Source of the DNA: Streptomyces lasiicapitis
GTDB lineage: Bacteria > Actinomycetota > Actinomycetes > Streptomycetales > Streptomycetaceae
Direction: 5' to 3'
Assembly: GCF_014646335.1 (NCBI RefSeq)
Contig: NZ_BMNG01000012.1
Coordinates: 1 to 60,867, forward strand
DNA length: 60,867 nucleotides
The notes under the pieces were generated by a model, which worked only from the letters and a program-made list of their open reading frames with translations, searched no databases and was not told where the DNA came from. Shown piece by piece: positions 33,334 to 41,903 of the stretch; the stretch's first letter is position 1, and every line of letters starts with the position of its first letter. Both the position numbers and the translations under genes were made by a program.

Positions 33334-36300
33334 TCACCCGGCGACGGGCTTCTTGAACATCCTTGTCGCGGTGATCTCCCCGTGCACCGTCTCCCCTGCC
33401 GGGGCCTGCTGCTCCTGCGGCAGGCCAGGGCGCAGGTGTTCCTCGACGCTGATGTACTTCAGGCCCGCGCGCAGGTCGGCGTCGTTGCGGAGCCGGATGA
33501 CCAGCGGGAACTCCGCGAGCGCCGTCGTGTCGAACAGGCCGGTGGTGTACAGGAGCTGGACGCCGAGGGCGTCCGACACGGCGCGCTGGAGTTCCAGGAG
33601 GTACGTCGCGTTGGCGCGGCCGATGGGGTTGTCGAGGAACAGCGTGCCCGCGTGCCGGTGCTTGTCGCGGCCGCGGTCGTTGGAGCGCAGCGCGGCCATC
33701 GTGCAGTACAGGGCGATGGCTGCGGTGAGCAGCTGGCCTCCGGAGAAGACGTCGCCCATCTGCCCGACCGGCACGCGCTCGGCGCGCAGCACGGCGTCCG
33801 GCTTGAGGATCTCCACAGCGATGCCGCGCGGCTCCAGGGCGGCCTGAACTCCCCTGAGCAGCAGGGACATTCCGTCTCTGCGGAGGTCGGAGTTCTTCTT
33901 CACGGCCGCGCGTGTGGCCTCGTCGATGACCTCGCCGAGGCGTTCGGTGAGCGTCGCCTGGTCGGGCTCTTCGAAGCGGACGCGCAGGAACTCCTGGCCG
34001 GACCACTCCCCCAGGCCTTCGGGCAGCTTGGAGAGGCGCTGGGCGGCGCGGAGCGTGGCGAGCGAGGACTCGACCAGGCCGCGCAGCCGGTCGACGATGC
34101 TGTCGCGGTTGCGCTCCAGCTGCTCCAGCTCGTCGGTGAGCACGCGCAGGCGGGGTGCGAAGGCGTCGGCCCACTTCTTGGCGTGCTCGGGCAGGGCGGA
34201 CGCGGGCAGTTCGCGGATCTGCTGGCGGGCGGGGGTGCGAACCTGTTCGTACCGGGTGGAGTTGGCGTGCCGCACCAGGATGTCGCCGGCTTCGCGGACG
34301 GCCGACTCGGCGGCGGACAGGTCGGCGGCGCAGCCGCGCAGGGAGCGGCGGGCCTCGGCGGCGGCCTGGCGGGCCTCCTCGAGGGTGCCGGGGTAGGGCT
34401 CGGGCTGCTCGTCGTCGGTGTCGTGGGGGTCGTGGTGCTCGCGCAGCAGGTCGCGCAGGAGCGCCGCCGTCTCGTCGAAGCCGCCGCCCGCCTCCTCCGT
34501 GGCTCGGTGGGTGTGCAGCAGCGCGGCGTGCGCCTCCTTGGCCTGGCTCAACGCCTCCGTGTGCGCGGCCAGTTCACCGGTGGCCGTGCGCAGCAGGGTC
34601 TGGGCCTGTTCGGCGTCGGCGGGGACGAGCTCTTCGGGAAGCTCGGTGTGCGCGTCGCCGTCTTCGGGGGCGTGCCGTTCGGCCTCGCCGCGGAGCCTGC
34701 CGAGTTGTTCGCTGGCGGTGGAGGCACGGGACTCGATGAGCTGGACCTGTGCCTCCGCGCGGGCGGCGGCGGCCTGCCGGGAGGGTCCGTCGGCGCCGTC
34801 GGTGCCTTCGAGGAGCTGGGCGGCACGGGTGCGCACCTTGTTGCTGAGCCGGTCGAGCTCGGCCACGGCGGCGCTCTCGTCGCTCTCCGCGCGGGCCTGT
34901 TCGGCGCGCAGGTCGGCGCCGACACCGACCTTTTCGTAGAGCTGCGATGCCGCGCGGTAGGCCTCGCGGAGGGCGGGCAGCGAGGTCTTCGGGGCGTCCT
35001 GGTCCAACGGCACGTCTTCGGGGGCGCCCGCGATCTCGGCGCGCTCCGCGCGGAGGGCACGCGCGGTGCGGCGGGCGTCGTCGGCGGCGCGCTGGGCGGC
35101 GCGGCGGTCCTCGTCGGCGGCGCGGGCGCGGTCCAGGCAGGACTGGGCGCGGGCCTCCGACTCCACGGCGTCGTCGGCCAGTTCCCGCAGTTTCGCCTGC
35201 CAGCCTGCGCGCTCGCGGAGGCGGAACGCGAGCCCGGCGAGCGCGTCGGCGGCGCGCCTGGCGCGCTGGGCGGCCTCCTGCCTCTCGTCGCGTACGCGGG
35301 CGGCGTCGGCGGCTGCCTCGTCGGCCTCCGCGCGTACGGTGCGGGCCTCGGCCAGCTCGGCCTCGGCCTCCTCGGCGAAGGCGCGCGCGTCCCGGGCGGC
35401 GACGGCGAGTTCGGTGAGGCGCCCGGCCGGGCAGCCGGACCGCCAGGAGGCGAGCCGCGCGGCCAGCTCCCGGTCCTTGGCGAGGCGCTGAGCAAGGGCG
35501 CGGATCTCGTCGTCGCGCAGGGTGGCGCGGGCGCGCAGGGCCTGGCGCTCCTCGTCGGCGGCGTGCTCGTCGTGCATGGCCGGGTTCGGCGGTACGAGGA
35601 AGACGTCCTCGGCGGAGCCCGTGGCGCCGTCCGGCACCGGGGCGAGGAGCGCGGCGGCGGTACCCACGGCGACCGTGGAGCGCGGCAGCAGCGCGGCACC
35701 GGCGAGCGCTTCGCGCGCGCGGGCGTGCGTGTGCGGGTCGGTGATGACGACGCCGTCGACCAGTTCGGGGCGCGCCGCGAGCACGCGCGCGTGGTCGGCG
35801 GGATCGACGGCCTGCGCCAGATAGCGCCATCCCGGAAGCGCCGGAATGCCGTGCTCCCCGAGGAACTCGACGGTGGCGAGGACGTCGGGGCCGGGCGGCA
35901 GCAGACCGCCGTCGCCGAGGGCGCCGAGGATCCGGGAGTCGTCGGCGGCGGCCGTGCGCAGCTCGAACAACTGCCGCTCGGCGGCGGCCACTCCGTCGTC
36001 GAGGAGGGTCTTCAGGTCGTCGGCACTGCGGTCCAGGTCGTCCGGGGAGAGCGGGGCCAGGCTGGAGTCGACGGCCCGCCGGGAGCCGTTCGAGGTCGTG
36101 CCGGTGTCCGCGTGCGCGTCCTCGCGGGCCGCCCTATCAGCGCCGGAGGCGTCGCTTTCGGTGCCGCCGTGCGCACGTGCTCCCTGACCAGCGTCGGCGT
36201 CCGACGCACCGGCCAGGCCTGGCGCCTCGCCCTGGGCGCTCTCCGGGGAACCCTCCCCGGCGTCCCCCGAATCGGCCCCTGCGTACCGAGGCTGCGGCAC

Positions 36301-38172
36301 CCCACCTCGTACGCCCCCACCGGACACACCCGGCAGCCCCAGAAGCTCGACAAGCCGGTCGTCCTGCGCCAGGGAGTCCGCGGCGCGCCGCTCGGCGTCG
36401 TACGCCTGCTCCGCCGCCGTCGCGGCGTCCGCCGCGCGGGCCGCCGTCAGCTCCGCGCGGGCCTCGGCCGCGCCGGCCTCCTTGGCCTGGTCGGCGGAGC
36501 GGCGGGCGCCTTCCCGTGCCTCGTCCCAGGCGGTGACGGCCGTCTTCTCGGCGTCGCTCGCGGCGAGCGCGGCACGGGCCGGGTCGGCGTCGGGAGCGCT
36601 GTCGTCGAGCCAGCCCGCGCGGACCGCCTCGGCGGTCTCCTGCTCGACCTCACTGAGGCGCTGGCGCAGGTGTCCGGCCTCGCTGCGGGCGCGCTGCGCC
36701 TCGGTGGCGGCGGAGGTGGCGTCGCGGTGCGCTGCCTCGCCGGTCTCCTGGAGGGCCGCCGAGCGCTCCTCCACCTCGTTGGCCTGGGACTCGGCGCCTT
36801 CGGCCGCGGTGTGCAGGGCGCGTACGAGATCGGCGGCGGCCTTCGCGCGGGCGGCGAGCGCGGGCGCGGCGTCGCGCTCGGCCTCGCGGATCGCGACGGC
36901 CACGCGCGCGGAGCGGTCGGCGGCGGCGCGGTGGCGCAGGACGGCCTCTGCGGCCTGCCAGGCGGAGTGCAGGGTGCGCGCGTCGGCGAGCTCGCGGCGC
37001 TGCGCGGCAGCGGCCTTCTCCGCCACGGTGAGGGCCAGCGAGGCGTGCCGGTAGGCGAGTTCGGCGGCGATCAGCGCGGAGCGGCCGCGGGCCTGCTCGG
37101 CGGCCGTGACGGTGTGGGCGGCCGCGGTGACCTGCTCGGCGAGCTCGGCGGCGCGGCCCCGCTCCTCGACGGCACGGGTGGACAGGCGGCGGGCGAGCGT
37201 GCGGGTGCGGCGTTCGGCGCCCGCGTGCACGTCACGCGCGCGTGCCCGGGTGTCCGCGGCGTCGACGATGCGGCCGAGCAGGTCGACGGAACCGGCGGTG
37301 AAGTCCCGCTCGGCGATCAGCTCGGCGCGGCGGCCCAGCTTGTTGCCGAAGCCGTGCACGAGGTCGGCGAGGCCGTCCGTGTCGCGGGTGTCGGTGACGG
37401 CGCGCAGCAGCAGGTCGGTGAAGTCGGAGTCCTTCTTGACGGCGAACAGGCCGGCTGCCTCGCCCTCGTCGGCGTTCATCTCCCGCTGGTAGCGGAACAG
37501 TTCGGGGTCGAGACCCAGGTCCCCGAGGTGTTCGTTCCAGCGGTCGTGGATCTCTTCCCAGTGCACTTCGAGGTGCGGGTACGCCTTCGTGGCCTCCATG
37601 AGGGCGTCCCTGAAGCCCTTCATGGTGCGCCGCCGCCCCTGGGCGCCGGAGGCGCCCTCCACGGAGGGGCGCACCGCGGTGGACTCGGCGACCGGCAGCG
37701 AGTCCAGGCTCAGGCCGGGCCCGGGCCGGAAGGAGTACCAGGCCTCGGCGAACTTCCGCGGGTCGTTGGAGACCTGCCGCCCGCGCCACTCGCTGACCTT
37801 GCCGACGACGACGCACTCGCCGGTGAGCGTGTGCTGCCACTCCAGGGCGACGTGTCCGCAGTCGTCGGCCAGGAGGAACTTGCGCAGCACGCCGGAGCTG
37901 GCGCCGCCCAGCGTGTTCCGGTGGCCCGGCAGCATCACGGAGAAGATCAGCTTGAGCAGGACGGACTTGCCGCCGCCGTTCTCCAGGAAGAGCACGCCCG
38001 CGGGCGCCGGGCGGCGCGGCGGGCCGACGGGCTCCTCCTCGAAGAACTCCGCCTGCGCGGGCGCGGGGTCGGGCACCACGTCGCCGACACCGCGCAGGTC
38101 CAGCACGGTGTCGGCGTAGCGCGCACCGGCAGGGCCGATGGAGTAGAGGCGGACCCGGGACAGCTCGTACAT
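33334..38172 (-). CDS. SMC/MukB/Wadjet-like ATPase
   Basis: Very long coiled-coil ATPase (about 1612 residues) with the SMC plan: N-terminal Walker A at about 63-70 (LENGGGKSVLL), long Ala/Glu/Arg-rich coiled coils, a globular hinge-like middle (about 830-950), then the signature FSGGQLLTAA at about 1476 and Walker B at about 1511-1515. Two features are atypical: the first Walker A glycine is replaced (L-E-N-G-G-G-K-S) and Walker B reads LFLDNP, with Asn where SMC proteins carry the catalytic Glu. A 95-residue Gly/Asp/Ser-rich insert lies at about 690-785. With the two upstream genes it resembles a MukBEF/JetABC loop-extruding complex acting on DNA topology, plasmids or the chromosome. Confidence 0.8.
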   Translation of the reverse strand: MYELSRVRLYSIGPAGARYADTVLDLRGVGDVVPDPAPAQAEFFEEEPVGPPRRPAPAGVLFLENGGGKSVLLKLIFSVMLPGHRNTLGGASSGVLRKFLLADDCGHVALEWQHTLTGECVVVGKVSEWRGRQVSNDPRKFAEAWYSFRPGPGLSLDSLPVAESTAVRPSVEGASGAQGRRRTMKGFRDALMEATKAYPHLEVHWEEIHDRWNEHLGDLGLDPELFRYQREMNADEGEAAGLFAVKKDSDFTDLLLRAVTDTRDTDGLADLVHGFGNKLGRRAELIAERDFTAGSVDLLGRIVDAADTRARARDVHAGAERRTRTLARRLSTRAVEERGRAAELAEQVTAAAHTVTAAEQARGRSALIAAELAYRHASLALTVAEKAAAAQRRELADARTLHSAWQAAEAVLRHRAAADRSARVAVAIREAERDAAPALAARAKAAADLVRALHTAAEGAESQANEVEERSAALQETGEAAHRDATSAATEAQRARSEAGHLRQRLSEVEQETAEAVRAGWLDDSAPDADPARAALAASDAEKTAVTAWDEAREGARRSADQAKEAGAAEARAELTAARAADAATAAEQAYDAERRAADSLAQDDRLVELLGLPGVSGGGVRGGVPQPRYAGADSGDAGEGSPESAQGEAPGLAGASDADAGQGARAHGGTESDASGADRAAREDAHADTGTTSNGSRRAVDSSLAPLSPDDLDRSADDLKTLLDDGVAAAERQLFELRTAAADDSRILGALGDGGLLPPGPDVLATVEFLGEHGIPALPGWRYLAQAVDPADHARVLAARPELVDGVVITDPHTHARAREALAGAALLPRSTVAVGTAAALLAPVPDGATGSAEDVFLVPPNPAMHDEHAADEERQALRARATLRDDEIRALAQRLAKDRELAARLASWRSGCPAGRLTELAVAARDARAFAEEAEAELAEARTVRAEADEAAADAARVRDERQEAAQRARRAADALAGLAFRLRERAGWQAKLRELADDAVESEARAQSCLDRARAADEDRRAAQRAADDARRTARALRAERAEIAGAPEDVPLDQDAPKTSLPALREAYRAASQLYEKVGVGADLRAEQARAESDESAAVAELDRLSNKVRTRAAQLLEGTDGADGPSRQAAAARAEAQVQLIESRASTASEQLGRLRGEAERHAPEDGDAHTELPEELVPADAEQAQTLLRTATGELAAHTEALSQAKEAHAALLHTHRATEEAGGGFDETAALLRDLLREHHDPHDTDDEQPEPYPGTLEEARQAAAEARRSLRGCAADLSAAESAVREAGDILVRHANSTRYEQVRTPARQQIRELPASALPEHAKKWADAFAPRLRVLTDELEQLERNRDSIVDRLRGLVESSLATLRAAQRLSKLPEGLGEWSGQEFLRVRFEEPDQATLTERLGEVIDEATRAAVKKNSDLRRDGMSLLLRGVQAALEPRGIAVEILKPDAVLRAERVPVGQMGDVFSGGQLLTAAIALYCTMAALRSNDRGRDKHRHAGTLFLDNPIGRANATYLLELQRAVSDALGVQLLYTTGLFDTTALAEFPLVIRLRNDADLRAGLKYISVEEHLRPGLPQEQQAPAGETVHGEITATRMFKKPVAG

Positions 38173-38278
38173 GGCGGCGGACTCTCGTCGTAAGTCGTGC
38201 GGATCGTTAAGTCGTGCGGAGCGTGAGGCAGTTCGTGGGGGGGCGGTCGGCTCGGCCGCGACCACCGGAGGGTGCGGC

Positions 38279-39181
38279 TCAGGAGTGGAACGGAAGGCCC
38301 GCGTCGGCCGCCAGCTCCAGGTCGTCGGTGTCGTCGGGAGGCAGCAGCGTCGCGGAGCCGTCGGTGACGGGCACGACGCCGAGCTCCAGGAGCTCGGCCA
38401 TGGCGGCGGTGCCCGCCATGTCGCGGACCTGGAGCTGATAGCGCGCGGTCGTGCGGTACGTCCCTCCGGAGTCGTCGCCCGTGCGCTGGAGGAAGCCGGA
38501 GTCGGTCAGGAACGCGGCGGCCTTGCCGACGATGCCGGTGGTCGAACCGGCGAGTCTGCGGGCGTCCTTGGTGGCGCCGGTGGAGCTGCGGCGCGCCCAG
38601 ATCCGCCAGGCGGACTCCAGGCCGGGCGCGTCCGTCGCCGGGTCGGTGTTCTCGCCCTGCTCCTCGGCGCGCTCCTCCAGGCGGCGGCAGGCCTGCCGCA
38701 CGAAGGCGTCGACGCCGTTGACGGTGACGCGTCCGATGTACCCGTCGTCGGCGAGGTCCTCGGGGCGCGGGAAGGCCATGGCGGCGACGGCGAGGTGGGC
38801 GAGGCCGTGCAGGAAGCGGTCGGTGGAGTCGGCGGCGGCGCGGCGTGCGTAGTCGCCCATGCGGACGGCGAACACGGAGTCCTCGGCGGCGGTCACCGCC
38901 ATCCCCGCGCGCGTGGACACCTCCAGGACGACGAGGCCGAGCCCGGCCGCCACAGCGTCGGCGAGGCGGGCGAACGGCGGGTCCTCGCGGTACCGACGGA
39001 GCAGTTCGCCGTACTCCTGGTCGCGGGCGGGCTGGAGCTTGGGCTGGAGCCCGAACGCGACGAGCCGTGCCGCGTCGGCGGCGTCGGCCGGCGTGACGGC
39101 GGCCCCCGCGGGGGCGGCCGCCGGGGCCGCGCTGGCGTCCGGCTCGCCCCACGCGGCGTGCTCTGCGGGGTGATCGGTCAC
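38279..39181 (-). CDS. MukE/JetB-like accessory subunit of the SMC-like complex
   Basis: 300-residue protein with an Ala/Pro-rich lead and a body of helices ending in a winged-helix-like segment (GKAAAFLTDSGFLQRTGDDSGGTYRTTARYQLQVRDM) and an acidic tail. The length, position between a 514-residue protein and the SMC-like ATPase, and wing-like region suit a KITE-type subunit (MukE/JetB). Assignment is by context, not by a recognised domain. The GTG at 39181 follows AAGGAG. It is followed after 106 bases by the ATPase gene. Confidence 0.6.
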   Translation of the reverse strand: MTDHPAEHAAWGEPDASAAPAAAPAGAAVTPADAADAARLVAFGLQPKLQPARDQEYGELLRRYREDPPFARLADAVAAGLGLVVLEVSTRAGMAVTAAEDSVFAVRMGDYARRAAADSTDRFLHGLAHLAVAAMAFPRPEDLADDGYIGRVTVNGVDAFVRQACRRLEERAEEQGENTDPATDAPGLESAWRIWARRSSTGATKDARRLAGSTTGIVGKAAAFLTDSGFLQRTGDDSGGTYRTTARYQLQVRDMAGTAAMAELLELGVVPVTDGSATLLPPDDTDDLELAADAGLPFHS

Positions 39182-39311
39182 GGCTTGGGCTCCTTGGTGC
39201 GGTCCGTCGGTCGTACGTGTTCGGGGGCGGGGCCCGTGTCGTCGGGGGCCGTGCGTACGTCCCCGGGGGCGGCAGGGGCCAGGGCGGTGCGAGGCCCAGT
39301 GGGCGTGGTCA

Positions 39312-40856
39312 TCACGCGGCCTCCGTACGGTCGGCCGCCATGCCCGCCGCGTCGAGCAGGGCCGTGCCGACGATGAGGTCGGCGCCGCCGAACTCCGGGT
39401 CGTCGAGTTCGGTGCCGTCGTCCACGGCGAACAGGAGCTGCTGCTCGCCCTGGCGGTAGGCCGTGCCGACCGGCGGGCTCGCGGCGTGGACGGCCAGCAG
39501 GGCGACCAGGTAGGGCAGTTCGGGGTCGCGGCGGCGGGCGTCGGCGAGCAGCCCGGAGAGCCGGCGCGGCGCGTCGGACGGCAGCGCGAGCAGCTCCATC
39601 GCGCTCGCCAGCTGCTCCTCGCTGAAGCGGCTGTCGTCGGGGGTGGCGATGAGGTCGGGCTCGGGCATCTCCGCGCCCAGGTGCTCGCGCTCCTGCGGCG
39701 GCGTGAGCAGTATGTCGACGAGGTCGCCGACCCGCACCGACACCGGGGTGCGCAGGCCCGTCCCGCGCGCGAAGAAGGCGTCCGTCACGCGGATCGCCTG
39801 CTCGGCGGGGAGCGGCAGGACGGGGGCGATCAGCTGGCCGTACAGATCGAGTCCCGCGCGGGCGGTGGGTGTCGCGAAGGCCTGCCGGTCCTGCTCGGCG
39901 CGGAACAGGGGGCCCGCTTCGAGCAGCCGGGACTGGAGCTGGGTGTGGCGGCGGATGCAGTCCTTGACGATGTCGACGAGCTCGGCGGCGCGGCGCTTGT
40001 GCTCGCCCGCCGCGGAGTCGGAGACGGCCTCGGACTCGTCGCGCACCTTGCGGATGTTCGTCAGGATCGCGTTCTCGTGGCGATACCGGTCGGCCACGTG
40101 GTCCAGGGCCTCGGCGATCATGTCCGGGACGGCCTGGAGCCAGTCCACCGCGCGGACGTTGCGCCGGGTCGCGTCCAGGGCCTTGCGGAGGGTCTCCGAG
40201 TACTGCACGGTGCGATACCGCGCCTGCTCGGCGGCGAGCTGGGCGTCGGCGAGGCGTCCTCGGTTGATGAGGACCTCCAGCTTCACCTCGGCGGCGATCT
40301 GGGCGCTGGTGACGTCCGTGTCGAGGGCGCCCACGAGGACGTTCACGGCCTCGTCGGTGGTGCGCAGGTAGACACCGCCGCCGTACCCGGGGACCTCCTC
40401 GATCAGCTTGAAGTCGTAGTCACGCCGGACATATGTCCCGTCCGCGCCGAAGGTGCCGTACACCGCGCGGAAGCCGCGGTCCACGCTGCCCACATTGATC
40501 AGGTTCTCCAGGACCCAACGGGCGACGCGCTCGTGCTCGGCGGTCGGGCGGCGCGGGGCCTGGGCGGCGACGCGGGGCAGCAGCCGGGCCACTATCTGCT
40601 CGTGGTCGGCGCCCGTGTCGAAGTCCATGTTCAGCGTGACGAGGTCGATGGCGGAGAGGGCCACCTCCGCCATCGCGTACACCGAATACTCCCCCGCGAG
40701 GTTCGCCTTGCGGGTGTCCAGGTCGTGCAGCGGCGCCGTGCACGCGAGCGCGCGCAGGCGCCGCGCCAGGCCCTCGTCGGCGGCCGGGCCCGGAGCGGGC
40801 CGCGGCCCCGCGCTGAGCTGGGGCGGAACGAAGTCCGGTACGGCAGGCGAAGTCAC
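39312..40856 (-). CDS. Kleisin/JetA-like subunit of the SMC-like complex
   Basis: About 514 residues, predominantly helical: a winged-helix-like N-terminal region (HERVARWVLENLINVGSVDRGFRAVYG), a long central coiled coil (EVLINRGRLADAQLAAEQARYRTVQYSETL onward) and an acidic C-terminal domain. That layout is what a kleisin or MukF/JetA subunit needs, and the gene is first in the three-gene set. The start is uncertain: GTG at 40856 or ATG at 40886. No nuclease (JetD/MksG) gene follows, and the neighbours on both sides belong to metabolic clusters. Confidence 0.6.
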   Translation of the reverse strand: MTSPAVPDFVPPQLSAGPRPAPGPAADEGLARRLRALACTAPLHDLDTRKANLAGEYSVYAMAEVALSAIDLVTLNMDFDTGADHEQIVARLLPRVAAQAPRRPTAEHERVARWVLENLINVGSVDRGFRAVYGTFGADGTYVRRDYDFKLIEEVPGYGGGVYLRTTDEAVNVLVGALDTDVTSAQIAAEVKLEVLINRGRLADAQLAAEQARYRTVQYSETLRKALDATRRNVRAVDWLQAVPDMIAEALDHVADRYRHENAILTNIRKVRDESEAVSDSAAGEHKRRAAELVDIVKDCIRRHTQLQSRLLEAGPLFRAEQDRQAFATPTARAGLDLYGQLIAPVLPLPAEQAIRVTDAFFARGTGLRTPVSVRVGDLVDILLTPPQEREHLGAEMPEPDLIATPDDSRFSEEQLASAMELLALPSDAPRRLSGLLADARRRDPELPYLVALLAVHAASPPVGTAYRQGEQQLLFAVDDGTELDDPEFGGADLIVGTALLDAAGMAADRTEAA

Positions 40857-40942
40857 GGTGCACAGACTAGGTCCTCGGTCTGACAACGGTCGAAACGACG
40901 CAGATGCCCCGCCCGCGTCGACCGGGCACGACGGCCGTACGA

Positions 40943-40960
40943 GCGGCCCGTACGGGCCGC
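40943..40960. promoter_or_regulatory. 18-bp perfect palindrome upstream of the SMC-like genes
   Basis: GCGGCCCGTACGGGCCGC lies between the GntR stop codon and the start of the kleisin-like gene. It may terminate the gntR transcript, or bind a regulator of the downstream genes; the sequence alone does not decide. Confidence 0.5.
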
Positions 40961-40967
40961 GACCCCC

Positions 40968-41672
40968 TCAGCCCGCGCCGGGACCGCCCGCCGCCACGCG
41001 CCGCGCGTACGTGTCGACCAGGCCCTGGAGCGAGTCGTCCAGGTAGACCGCGAGCAGCCGCTCGGCCTTCGGCCCGAGGCCGGCCCGCAGGGCGTCCAGA
41101 ATCTCCTGGTTGCGTACGAGATAGGGCTCGTGGAGGCGGCGCGGGTCGTCCACCACGTGGAAGGCGAGCCGCAGTTCGGCGAAGACGCTGCGCATCAGTT
41201 CGTCGGTGCGGGCGCTCCCGGCGAGCGCGACGAGTTCCCGGTGGAAGTGGATGTTGGCCGTGGAGACGCCCTTCCAGTCCCGCCGTCCGGCGGCCGCCCT
41301 GCCCTCGGCGACGGCTGCGGCGAGCGCGTCCACGGCGTACGGCGGGCGCCCGAGCGCGTGCACGACGGCGCATTCGACCAGGCGCCGGGTGCGGTAGATG
41401 TCCTCTACGTCGTCGACGGTCAGGACCCGCACGAAGACGCCGCGGTTGAGCTCGTGGACGAGCAGCCGCTCGTGGGTGAGCAGCCGGAAGGCCTCGCGCA
41501 GGGTGTTGCGGGAGACGCCGAGCGCGCCGCCGATGCTGTCCTCCGAGAGGCGGGTGCCGGGCGGGAAGTACCCCTCCGCGATACGGCTCCGGAGGATGTC
41601 CGCGACCCGCTCCGCGGTGCTCGTACGTCCCAGGAGCGCGCGGTCGTCGGCGAGACCGGTCAGTTCAGCCAT
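40968..41672 (-). CDS. GntR/FadR-family transcriptional regulator
   Basis: 234 residues: an N-terminal winged HTH (RVADILRSRIAEGYFPPGTRLSEDSIGGALGVSRNTLREAFRLL) and an FCD-type all-helical effector domain (EDIYRTRRLVECAVVHAL, then FHRELVALAG with the metal-binding histidines). It is divergent from the MFS-DUF1445-pxpABC operon, where a 17-bp palindrome sits within the promoter, so it is the natural repressor of that operon and probably responds to glutamate or 5-oxoproline-like ligands. It also replaces the IclR regulator KipR found beside the equivalent genes in Bacillus subtilis. Confidence 0.92.
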   Translation of the reverse strand: MAELTGLADDRALLGRTSTAERVADILRSRIAEGYFPPGTRLSEDSIGGALGVSRNTLREAFRLLTHERLLVHELNRGVFVRVLTVDDVEDIYRTRRLVECAVVHALGRPPYAVDALAAAVAEGRAAAGRRDWKGVSTANIHFHRELVALAGSARTDELMRSVFAELRLAFHVVDDPRRLHEPYLVRNQEILDALRAGLGPKAERLLAVYLDDSLQGLVDTYARRVAAGGPGAG

Positions 41673-41737
41673 GATCAGCCATCCCCTCAGCCATGCCCGG
41701 ATTCAATCGCAGATACAAGAACGAGACAACATGGGTA

Positions 41738-41767
41738 TTGAGGGATCGTTGAACAATCCTCTACGTT
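41738..41767 (+). promoter_or_regulatory. Putative promoter of the 5-oxoproline operon with embedded GntR operator
   Basis: TTGAGG (41738-41743) and TACGTT (41762-41767) are separated by 18 bases. Filling that spacer, 41743-41759 reads GGATCGTTGAACAATCC, a palindrome with one mismatch. An operator in this place would block RNA polymerase directly. The divergent gene encodes a GntR/FCD regulator, the obvious candidate ligand for it. Confidence 0.6.
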
Positions 41768-41802
41768 GTCCGGCAAGCGACGTCCCCGTTGCCCGGCAAG
41801 CG
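41765..41802 (+). repeat. Direct repeat in the 5' region of the MFS gene
   Basis: GTTGTCCGGCAAGCG (41765-41779) recurs as GTTGCCCGGCAAGCG (41788-41802), one difference in 15. A second, looser pair around CCTTCCAGCACC (41840-41885) follows. They lie in the untranslated leader ahead of the MFS start at 41904. Confidence 0.6.
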
Positions 41803-41903
41803 CCACTCCCCGCACCACCGCCGCTCCTTTGAAGCGCCTTCCAGCACCAACACCGCTCCTCAGAAGCACCCTCCAGCACCGCCGACCCCTCTGCGAGGTG
41901 CCC

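Noticed and set aside
33382..38193. 1603-residue + strand frame opposite the SMC-like gene
   Set aside because: Gly/Ala/Val-rich mirror of the ATPase gene; Walker motifs and coiled coils are only on the minus strand.
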